A stretch of DNA of 64,000 bases from Pegea sp. RAD2-039 (lineage: Eukaryota > Chordata > Thaliacea > Salpida > Salpidae). The notes under the pieces are model-generated. The model saw only the letters and a list, made by a program, of their open reading frames with translations. It did not search any database and was not told where the DNA came from. Location of the stretch: contig JAQGEQ010000080.1 of NCBI GenBank assembly GCA_034620365.1, positions 62,001-126,000 of the forward strand, given 5' to 3'. The translations under genes and the position numbers were made by a program. Position 1 is the stretch's first letter; each line of letters opens with the position of its first letter. Shown here piece by piece: positions 10,423 to 21,700 of the stretch.

Positions 10423-11312
10423 TTATTTTTTCTTTGAATTTTGCCGACTAATTGGTTTCTTCTTCTTCACTTCATCTTTTACAGGATTTTCAGAACTTTT
10501 TGATTTTTCTTTTGAATCTAAAGAAAAAGCAATTTATGAAAATTAGTCAATAAATAAAAATTATTGATAAATAATAATTTTTTAATCTTTCAAACAAAAA
10601 AAACTTATCAATAAACCTCGCCGAGTATTTTCAATCTTTGAATCACTATTTTCTTTCTTTCTGATGGAGATTTTACGAAGAAAAGTAGATATTTGTTTAA
10701 TTTTGCCCCAAATAAACGTGAAAAAAGACTTGATTCGAATAAAGAAATAACAGAATTCAGTACAATAACCAAAACAACATTTCCTTGCCTTATTTCTTTG
10801 CTTCACTTCTTCAGAAATCTAAAAAATTAAATCAAAAGTTGAAGTTATTTCAGTTTTACTTTTTATTTAATCCCAAAAAAGTTAAGAATTAAATCATCAA
10901 CTTGTTAAAATTATCTAATTACAATAAAGTTTTATTAATTAACTCATTTTTCAAATAGCTTTTAGATATGAAATTATCATTTTTATAAGTTTTTATTATC
11001 ATTATTTTAATAAGATCATTTATCAGTGACAGTAAAAAGACAAAAAGCTATTTAGTAAAGTATGAAAATATAAATAGATACACATTATTATTATTATTTT
11101 AGTATTTATTTTCAGATTAGAAAACTAGAATAACTTCTAGAAAGAATTTTCACTTTTTCAAAATGCCTAGAAAAAGTTTCAAGTTCTTTTGAAACATTTT
11201 GAAGTTTTTCCAGTTCTCTATCACGTGACTTTAATTCTTGAAAAACTGTATTTCTAACTATATTTTGAACTTCTTCAATTTCCTCTCTAAGCGATTTTCT
11301 AGTTTTACTCAT
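10423..11312 (-). CDS. VAMP-like R-SNARE, atypical C-terminus (3 exons)
   Basis: R-SNAREs sit on vesicles and zip with Q-SNAREs to drive membrane fusion. The exons join in frame as 11312-11154 (donor after FEK), 10818-10617 and 10517-10423, giving 151 residues. Residues 11-66 form the SNARE helix: EEIEEVQNIV, the zero-layer Arg in LKSRDREL (Arg30), and FSRHFEK-ISEEVKQRNK. It lies closest by eye to VAMP8/VAMP4/VAMP5. No N-terminal longin domain is present. After the helix, a clean 20-residue membrane anchor is missing. Instead, residues 67-105 are Cys/Phe-rich and interrupted by charges (Cys67, 68, 72 and 76; then FFIRIKSFFTFIWGKIK). A Lys/Ser-rich hydrophilic tail ending in SKKK follows. Membrane attachment may be by acylation or an amphipathic helix (inference). 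It could be a divergent VAMP or a specialised non-fusogenic regulator. Confidence 0.7.
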
Positions 11313-12680
11313 TTTTATTTTGAAAATTTACAAAAGTTTATCAACATTTAATTATTTTTGTATTTCAAACGACATAAAAGAAAATTTACGAACTAAAACA
11401 CTATAAAATTTGGGGTTTGTAAAATGAATACCAATTACAAATAGTAATCTATTTATTACGAATAGTTTTTAAAAATAATAAATAATTAATTCATTTTATT
11501 ACAGATAGTAAACAAATCTAAAATTAAATGTTTCGAATAAAATAATAACCATAAAAATTACGACTTAATTAACTTATTAAGATTAATCTTTTAAAATCGA
11601 ATAAATAAAGAATCAAAAATAAACTTATTTAAAAATGTCAATTTTTCTATTCAAAGCTTTATAGAAAAAATATATAATCTAAATAATTGAATATTTGTTT
11701 ATTTACTGTAGTATGTAAAAATTCAACTTTTATGGTCGAATTACAAATGGACACCTAAAAGATTTTTCATTTGCAGCTAAAAGTTTTTAAGTGATTATTA
11801 TTATTAATTCTTAAGTGAAAAAGTCAGAAAATTTTTAAGAAAAATCCAACTAACGCTACAAAATTATGAATAACATAAAATAATATTTGATAATTGAGTT
11901 AAACACTTTTTCTAAGGTTTTAATTAACTTTTATTTAATTAAAAGCTAACTGTATAGTTTTAAAATTGTAAAACATTTTAGTTATATTAACATATAAAAC
12001 AACTTTAATTGGTAAAATATAATTCGAATTATTTCTTACTAACTAATAAGTATTAAATGATTTCAGTTATTCAAAAATTTTTATTGAATATCAAAAAATG
12101 TAAACTGAAACATTCTTTTTTGTTTATTTAATATCTCGGCAGAGAAAATATAAAAAACAATAAAAAAGACAACTTTAACACAATTTGAAAAATCGATTAA
12201 TTAATATTTTCATCAAAAAACGAATTAAATGACAATTTATAAATAAAAATTTTTATAACTTAATAAAAAAAAATTATTTGAAAAACTCAAAAGTTTTAAT
12301 TTCTTTAATCTGAAGATCAAATTAAAAATGTAAATTTACGTCTGAAGCAGAATTTAATATTTTTGACTCATTAAATATTTCGAGTTTTTAATCTTAATAA
12401 AACAATAGAAGTTTTGACAACTATCAAAATGACATTAAAGTCGAACAAACTCACAAAAACTGTTTTATGTCAAAAAGTAAAATTTTATCAACTCAAATCT
12501 ACAAATAAATAAAAAATTTTATTTGAAATTACAAAATTCAATTTTCTACAAACAAAACATTTCACGAAATGACAAAACTGCATTCGACCATTTTCAACCT
12601 CAGAGAGCTAAATGAGACCGGAAGTGATTGTGATGACGTCATTTGAAACATCTGTAAAATAATCATTTCAGATGACGTCA
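11313..12680. other. Intergenic AT-rich DNA between R-SNARE and CABIN1
   Basis: No gene is supported. I looked here on the minus strand for the C-terminal exons of vertebrate CABIN1 and found none. Minus-strand AATAAA hexamers, for example at 12518-12523, could serve the CABIN1 poly(A) site, but such hexamers are frequent in this composition. Confidence 0.45.
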
Positions 12681-15600
12681 TCATCGTACAAAAAAACCTG
12701 TTGAATCAGATGGTAACTCGATGACGTCACTAAGGCGAAAATCGTTCTCGATTGGACGATGATGAGGGATTTGATCCAGAAGAGGAGTTAAAGGAGCGGG
12801 ATCAGGACTCGGATTCGGATAAGATTTGATCTTTCTTCGAACAATCGATCTTGTATAAACAACTGCTCTTCTTGCGAGCCTAATACGATCTTCATCTTTC
12901 AAGTATTGCCTGAAATTTGACAATGACGTCATCAACATCAAAAATGACGTCAGTACCTCCCTGAATCCGGGATTCGATTAAGAAGATTGTGGATGTGAAG
13001 AAGAGATTTATTATCTTTCAATTGACGCAACACGAAACACAACAGCGCCACACAACGGTAAAGATGAGAAGAGAAACTGCCAGGTCTGAAAAACATCAAA
13101 ATCATCCTCAGACGCAGATCTTACTGATCCTCAGACGCAGATCTTATTAATCCTCAGACGCAGATCTAACTGATCCTCAGACGCAGATCTAACTGATCCT
13201 AAGACGCAGATCTTACTGATCCTCAGACGCAGATCTTACTGATCTTCAGACGCAGATCTTACTGATCTTCAAACGCAGATCTTACTGATCCTAAGACGCA
13301 GATCTTGCTGATCCTCAGACGCAGATCTTACTGATCCTCAGACGCAGATCTTGCTGATCCTCAGACGCAGATCTTACTAATCTTCAGACGCAGATCTTAC
13401 TGATCTTCAGACGCAGATCTTACTGATCCTCAGACGCAGATCTTACTGATCTTCAGACGCAGATCTTACTGATCTTCAGACGCAGATCTTTACCTGTCAA
13501 TATCATCAACAGTAACTCTCCATACTCCATTAAATAAATTAGTTTTGTTTCGATCTGCTAGTAACCCAGGTGACGGCATATGATCTAGTTGTTGCCATGA
13601 CGACGTGAACGGCGCTCCATACAATAAGTCACGTGACCATTCCAGGTGCTATGACGTAATGATGACGTCACAGACGTGATGACGTGCGTGAGATGACTGA
13701 CCAGTTTATGGGACCATGTAGCGTAGAGGTGGGCGAGACGATACACAGATTTGTAATGTTGCGGATAACGATGAAGACACATTTGAAAAGCTGCCTCACA
13801 GTGATCCACAATTGAGAGGATTGTGTCTTCAATTCGGATCTTCCAATCATTTGCAGATATCAGTTGATCTGTTTGATCGAAGATAAGATTTCGATTATCG
13901 AAGTGATGACGTCATCACCTTTTTGTTTGATGTTTTTCTGTAAATCGATAATTTCATTTTCCTCTTGTGAAAAGCTGCCGGTAGATGGCGTGTTTGTTGT
14001 TGTGAGTAGAAGAGGAGAATCTTGAGTTTTAGAGCTCGTAGAGTCTTCATCTATAAGAAGAGATGAAGATCAAGTCTTTGAAGATTGTTTCTTGGATGAT
14101 ACTCACCAGTTTTAAAGACATCATTGAAATTAAGAGCTTGTTGGACTGATTCAGGAACTAAAGATCCGATGATGAAGTCTTTGGAGCTCTTTACTCCTCC
14201 AACGAGTTTTGAAGGAAGCTGAAAAGACGAAGATCAGAAGATGAGGATCAGAAGATGAAGATTTGGAGACAAAGATCAGAAGATGAGGATCAGAAGATGA
14301 AGATCAGAAGATGAAGATTTGGAGATGAGGATCAAAAGATGAAGATCAGATGATGAAGATCAGAAGATAAAGATCAGAAGATGAGGATCAAAAGATGAAG
14401 ATCAGATGATGAAGATCAGAAGATGAAGATTTGGAGACAAAGATCAGAAGATAAAGATCAGAAGATGAAGATCAGAAGATAAAGATCAGAAGATGAGGAT
14501 CAAAAGATGAAGATCAGATGATGAAGATCAGAAGATGAAGATCAGAAAATGAAGATCAGATGATAAAGATCAGAAGATGAAGATCAGAAGATGAAGATCA
14601 GAAGATGAAGATCAGAAGATGAAGATCAGAAGATGAAGATCAGAAGATGAAGATCAGAAGATAAAGATTAGAAGATGAAGATCAGATGATGAATATCAAA
14701 AGATAAAGATCAGAAGATGAGGATCAAAAGATAAAGATCAAAAGATGAAGATTAGAAGATGAAGATCAGAAGATGACGATTAAAAGATGAAGATTTGAAG
14801 ATGAAGATCAAAAGATGAAGATCAGAAGATGAAGATCAGAAGATGAAGATTAAAAGATAAAGATCAGAAGATGAGGATCAGAAAATGAAGATCACATGAT
14901 GAAGATTAGAAGATGAATATCAGAAGATGAAAATTAGAAGATGAAGATCAGAAGATGAAGATCAAAAGATGAAGATCAGATGATGAAGATCAGAAGATGA
15001 CGATCAGAAGATGAAGATTAGAAGATGAAGATCAGAAGATAAAGATTAAAAGATAAAGATCAGATGATGAAGATCAGAAGATGACGATCAAAAGATGAAG
15101 ATCAGAAGATGAAGACCAGAAGATGAGGATCAGAAGATGAAGATCAGAAGATGAAGATCAGAAAATGAAGATCAGATGATGAAGATTAGAAGATGAAGAT
15201 CAAAAGATGAAGATCAGATGATGAAGATCAGAAGATGACGATCAGAAGATGAAGATTAGAAGATGAAGATCAGAAGATAAAGATTAAAGATAAAGATCAG
15301 ATGATGAAGATCAGAAGATAAAGATTAAAAGATGAAGATCAAAAGATGAAGATCAGATGATGAAGATCAAAAGATGAAGATCAGAAAATGAAGATCAGAT
15401 GATGAAGATTAGAAGATGAAGATTAGAAGATGAAGATCAGAAGATGAAAATTAGAAGATGAAGATCAGAAGATGAAGATCAAAAGATGAAGATCAGATGA
15501 TGAAGATCAGAAGATGACGATCAGAAGATGAAGATTAGAAGATGAAGATCAGAAGATAAAGATTAAAAGATAAAGATCAGATGATGAAGATCAGAAGATG

Positions 15601-18600
15601 ACGATCAAAAGATGAAGATCAGAAGATGAAGACCAGAAGATGAGGATCAGAAGATGAAGATCAGAAGATGAAGATCAGAAAATGAAGATCAGATGATGAA
15701 GATTAGAAGATGAAGATCAAAAGATGAAGATCAGATGATGAAGATCAGAAGATGACGATCAGAAGATGAAGATTAGAAGATGAAGATCAGAAGATAAAGA
15801 TTAAAGATAAAGATCAGATGATGAAGATTAGAAGATAAAGATTAAAAGATGAAGATCAAAAGATGAAGATCAGATGATGAAGATCAAAAGATGAAGATCA
15901 GAAAATGAAGATCAGATGATGAAGATTAGAAGATGAAGATTAGAAGATGAAGATCAGAAGATGAAAATTAGAAGATGAAGATCAGAAGATAAAGATCAGA
16001 AGATGAAGATCAGAAGATGAAGATCAGAAGATGAAGATCAGAAGATGAAGATCAGAAGATGAAGATCAGAAGATGAAGATCAGAAGATGACGATCAGAAG
16101 ATGAAGATTTGAAGATGAAGATTTGAAGATGAAGATCAGATGATGAAGATTAGAAGATGAAGATTAGAAGATGAAGATCAGAAGATGAAAATTAGAAGAT
16201 GAAGATCAGAAGATAAAGATCAGAAGATGAAGATCATAAGATGAAGATCAGAAGATGATGATCAGAAGATGAAGATCAGAAGATGAAGATTTAGGGAAGA
16301 TTACTTTGTTTTCTTGAGAAGAAGATGTGGAGTTTTGATTCCCAGATTTGAGCTCTCTACGAAGAGCAAACGGGGACTTGGCTGCCTCATCCAAGATATC
16401 TAAAGATCATGATCAGAAGATCACTTCTCTCAAACAAAAGATCAAACCTCTGATAGTATCAAGCTCTTGAAGAAGATCTTGCTGCTCCTGAGGAGTTTGG
16501 AAGTTGCTCTTATAAAAATTGGGACTTTTCGGATCAATCCTTGCATGAGTTGATAAAAATGAAAGAGAAGACGCGTGAAGACGGAAGAACATCTCCAACG
16601 GCTCCACCATCAAATCATTCGGCATCGAATATCTGCTCTGTATCTTCTTCGGATACCTAAAAGTGACGTCATCAGTAACATCAGTGACATCATCAGTGAC
16701 GTCATCAGTAACATCAGTGACGTCATCAATAACGTCATCAGTAACATCAATGACGTCATCAGTGACATCAATGACGTCATTAGTAACAACAATGACGTCA
16801 TCAGTGACATCAGTGACGTCATCAGTGACATCAGTGACGTCATCAGTAACATCTGTGACATCATCAGTGACGTCATCAATAACGTCATCAGTGACATCAG
16901 TGACGTCATCAATAACATCATCAGTGACATCATCAATAACGTCATCAGTGACATCAGTGACGTCATCAATAACATCAATGACGTCATCAATGGCATCAGT
17001 GACGTCATCATCATCGCTTACTTAGCTGAACGATAATGTAATCGATTCGCTGCTTCTTGATAATGACGTAGTGATGACGTCAGCGGTTTCTTCTGCTTCT
17101 CAGAGATCTTGCCAAGCATGTATTCAATAAACCACTCTTCCTCGTACACGTCATCACTCTAAGACACAAATGATGTCATGATGACGTCATCATCTTCAAA
17201 GAGACTTACGTCACATTGACGGACAGTTTCGAAACTCTCATGAGCAAGTTCTAACATCTTTATCTTCTTCAATTTCAGATCTTCTATCTCCTTGATCTTC
17301 TCTTCAATGGGACACAAGTCATCTTCATCCAAGGATTGATTCGGAAGAAGATTATTCGATTTTCGATTCAGTTCTCTATGACGTAATCAGTTGTGACGTC
17401 AGCACTGATGACGTCATCTCACCTTGAATACATGGCTTGTAACCAATATGTGAGACTCCCAAATTCGATGAGGAGCTTCACGTTGTTCTTATCGATCCGA
17501 AGAGCTTGTTGGAAGCTAGAGATCGCGAGCTGGGCTCTTCTTTCTGTCCCTGATTTGGAAAGCTGAAAAAAATTCAAATTTTTTGAGAAATTAAAAACTT
17601 CAAAATAAATTTTTTCAAATATTTTCTTTCTGTGATTTAAAAACTGAATTATCAAAAGAGAAGTCCGTCTTCAAGATGTAGCTGATCAAGTTGAAGGTCT
17701 CAGGAGGACATATTAGTGACAAGGAAAAGTCCCAGGGGTCTTGTGGGTCTAGGGTGGTCTGGTCACGAAACTTCTAGGAGATCCGAATTTAAAACCCGGA
17801 GCTGGAGACCCATAGGTAGTTCGTCCTCAGTTGTACTCAGTGTCATTATCACAGCTCCTGTGACGTCAGCCGGATGCAGCTGCATCAGTCCTGTTCCGCT
17901 GCATATCTGGTTGGCGTGGAATCCTGCTGCATGGGCAGCAACTGGGTCTCCATAATATCTGTCCTGGCTTACATAATGACCATTTTTGACCCAAGCAAGT
18001 CAAGCTACTATTTGATATTTTCAATAATTTTGTAGAAAATTTCGATTTTTAAACAAATATTAAAAAAGTTTCAGAAATGAAATTTTGAGGAATTTTCAAG
18101 TATTTAGTGAAAAGTTAAAAACTTTCTCAAATTTATTAAATCTGAATTTGAAGCAAGATTTCGAAGATTTCGAAGATGTTGAAGATTTCGAAGATGTTGA
18201 AGATTTCGAAGATGTTGAAGATTTCGAAGATGTTGAAGATTTCGAAGATGTCGAAGATTTCGAAGATGTTGAAGATTTCGAAGATTTCGAAGATGTTGAA
18301 GATGTTGAAGATTTCGAAGATGTTGAAGATTTCAAAGATTTCGAAGAATTTCGAAGATTTTGAGGATTTTTGAGACTTTTTTTGGTTTTTCGGAAAACTT
18401 CAAAATTTTTTTTACTTTATTTTGAGAATTTTTTGGTTCACATCTTCTTAATCTTCCATCTGTTTGACTTGATCTTGCAAGAGCAATCCCTGCCCAAGAA
18501 TCCAACCTAAAAAGTCCCAAGATCAATCGGATGTTGAAATTAAAGATCTCAATTACCTCTTAGGATCAATCACAAGATTCAAAAGATAATATTTTACCGC

Positions 18601-18780
18601 TGACGTCATCTCACTGCTTTTGAATGAATAATCAGCCAACAAATAGAACATCTCGCCTAATGACGTCATCTCGTCACGCTCTATAGGAGATGTGACGTCA
18701 CAAGATAGAGATATGAGAGTCCCTTGACAATGATCTTCAAGGAAATTGTTTACTTCAACTTCTTTTTTATCTATCTTCTC
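12681..18780 (-). CDS. CABIN1: CABIN1 exons, C-terminal TPR block
   Basis: Exons read by eye are 18780-18557 ([18 protein letters not shown]), from 18506 ([16 protein letters not shown]), 17562-17423 ([20 protein letters not shown]), 17158-17022 ([17 protein letters not shown]), 16656-16448 ([16 protein letters not shown] and FRLHASS), a piece ending 16305 ([17 protein letters not shown]), 14218-14109 ([15 protein letters not shown]), a Ser/Thr-rich linker near 13910-14040, the [18 protein letters not shown] exon near 13730-13810, a piece ending 13494 ([27 protein letters not shown]), 13085-12957 ([18 protein letters not shown]) and 12909-12681. The joins I checked keep phase. The last exon ends in a Pro-rich stretch ([17 protein letters not shown]) and TGA. 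Confidence 0.85.
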
Positions 18781-21700
18781 CTAAAGACACAGAAGATGAA
18801 GACACAGATGAAGAAGACACAGATGATGAAGATACAGATGAAGAAGACACAGATGAAGAAGATACAGATGAAGAAGATACAGATGAAGAAGACACAGATG
18901 ATGAAGATACAGACGATGAAGACACAGATGAAGAAGATACAGATGAAGAAGATATAGATGAAGAAGACACAGATGAAGAAGATACAGATGATGAAGACAC
19001 AGATGAAGAAGATACAGATGAAGAAGACACAGATGAAGAAGATACAGATGAGGAAGACGCAGATGATGAAGATACAGATGATCAAGACACAGATGAAGAA
19101 GACACAGATGATGAAGATACAGATGAAGAAGATACAGATGAAGAAGATACAGATGAAGAAGACACAGATGAAGAAGATACAGATGAGGAAGACGCAGATG
19201 ATGAAGATACAGATGATCAAGACACAGATGAAGAAGATACAGATGAAGAAGATACAGATGATGAAGACACAGATGAAGAAGACACAGATGATGAAGACAC
19301 AGATGAAGAAGATGCATATGAAGAAGACACAGATGAAGAAGACGCAGATGATGAAGATACAGATGATCAAGACACAGATGAAGAAGATACAGATGAAGAA
19401 GACACAGATGAAGAAGACACAGATGAAGAAGACACAGATGAAGAAGATGCATATGAAGAAGACACAGATGAAGAAGACGCAGATGAAGAAGATACAGATG
19501 ATGAAGACACAGATGAAGAAGATACAGATGAAGAAGATACAGATGAAGAAGACACAGATGATGAAGACACAGATGATGAAGACACAGATGAAGAAGACAC
19601 AGATAAAGAAGACACAGATGATGAAGATACAGATGAAGAAGACACAGATGATGAAGACACAGATGATGAAGACACAGATGAAGAAGACACAGATGAAGAA
19701 GATACAGATGATGAAGACACAGATGAAGAAGATACAGATGAAGAAGATACAGATGAAGAAGACACAGATGAAGAAGATACGGATGAAGAAGATACGGATG
19801 AAGAAGACACAGATGATGAAGATACAGATGAAGAAGATACAGATGAAGAAGATACAGAGGAAGAAGACACAGATGAAGAAGATACAGATGAAGAAGACGC
19901 AGATGATGAAGATACAGATGATCAAGACACAGGTGAAGAAGATACAGATGAAGAAGATACAGATGATGAAGACACAGATGAAGAAGACACAGATGATGAA
20001 GACACAGATGAAGAAGATGCATATGAAGAAGACACAGATGAAGAAGACGCAGATGATGAAGATACAGATGATCAAGACAGATGAAGAAGATACAGATGAA
20101 GAAGATACAGATGAAGAAGACACAGATGAAGAAGATGATACAGATGATGAAGACACAGATGAAGAAGATACAGATGATACAGATGAAGAAGACACAGATG
20201 AAGAAGATACAGATGATGAAGAAGATACAGATGAAGATGATGAAGACAGATGAAGAAGATACAGATGAATGAAGACACAGATGAGAAGACACAGATGAAG
20301 AAGATACAGATGAAGAAGATACAGATGAAGAAGACACAGATGAAGAGAGACACAGATGAAGAAGATACAGATGAAGAAGACACAGATGAAGAAGATACAG
20401 ATGAAGAAGATACAGATGAAGAAGACACAGATGAAGAAGACACAGATGAAGAAGAAGATACAGATGAAGAAGATACAGATGAAGAAGACACAGATGAAGA
20501 AGATACAGATGAAGAAGACAGATGAAGAAGATACAGATGAAGAAGATACAGATGAAGAAGATACAGATGAAGAAGACACAGATGAAGAAGATACAGATGA
20601 AGAAGATACAGATGAAGAAGACACAGATGAAGAAGATACAGATGAAGAAGATACGGATGAAGAAGACACAGATGATGAAGATACAGATGAAGAAGATACA
20701 GATGAAGAAGATACAGAGGAAGAAGACACAGATGAAGAAGATACAGATGAAGAAGACGCAGATGATGAAGATACAGATGATCAAGACACAGGTGAAGAAG
20801 ATACAGATGAAGAAGATACAGATGATGAAGACACAGATGAAGAAGACACAGATGATGAAGACACAGATGAAGAAGATGCATATGAAGAAGACACAGATGA
20901 AGAAGACGCAGATGATGAAGATACAGATGATCAAGACACAGATGAAGAAGATACAGATGAAGAAGACACAGTTGAAGAAGACACAGATGATGAAGACACA
21001 GATGATGAAGACACAGATGAAGAAGATACAGATGAAGAAGATACAGATGAAGAAGACACAGATGAAGAAGATACAGATGAAGAAGATACGGATGAAGAAG
21101 ATACAGATGAAGAAGACACAGATGAAGAAGATACAGATGATGAAGATACAGATGAAGAAGACACAGATGAAGAAGACACAGATGAAGAAGACACAGATGA
21201 AGGAGACGTAGATGAAGAAGACACAGATGAAGGAGACGTAGATGAAGAAGATACAGATGAAGAAGACACAGATGAAGAAGATAAAGATGAAGAAGATACA
21301 GATGAAGAAGACACAGATGAAGAAGATACAGATGAAGAAGATACAGATGAAGAAGACACAGATGAAGAAGATACAGATGAAGAAGACACAGATGATGAAG
21401 ATACAGATGATGAAGACACAGATGAAGAAGACACAGATGATGAAGATACAGATGAAGAAGACACAGATGATGAAGATACAGATGATGAAGATACAGATGA
21501 AGAAGATACAGATGAAGAAGATACAGATGAAGAAGACACAGATGAAGATACAGATGAAGAAGACACAGATGAAGACACAGATGAAGAAGATACAGATGAA
21601 GAAGATACAGATGAAGAAGACACAGATGAAGAAGATACAGATGAAGAAGACACAGATGATGAAGATACAGATGATGAAGACACAGATGAAGAAGACACAG

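Noticed and set aside
16575-17036. Open frames of 120-153 codons rich in DVIS, TSSVTS or MTSLM
   Set aside because: By-products of the TGACGTCATC repeat inside a CABIN1 intron.
18085-18373. Acidic FEDVEDF frame and the antisense SSTSSKS frame
   Set aside because: Artefacts of the 18-bp intronic repeat.
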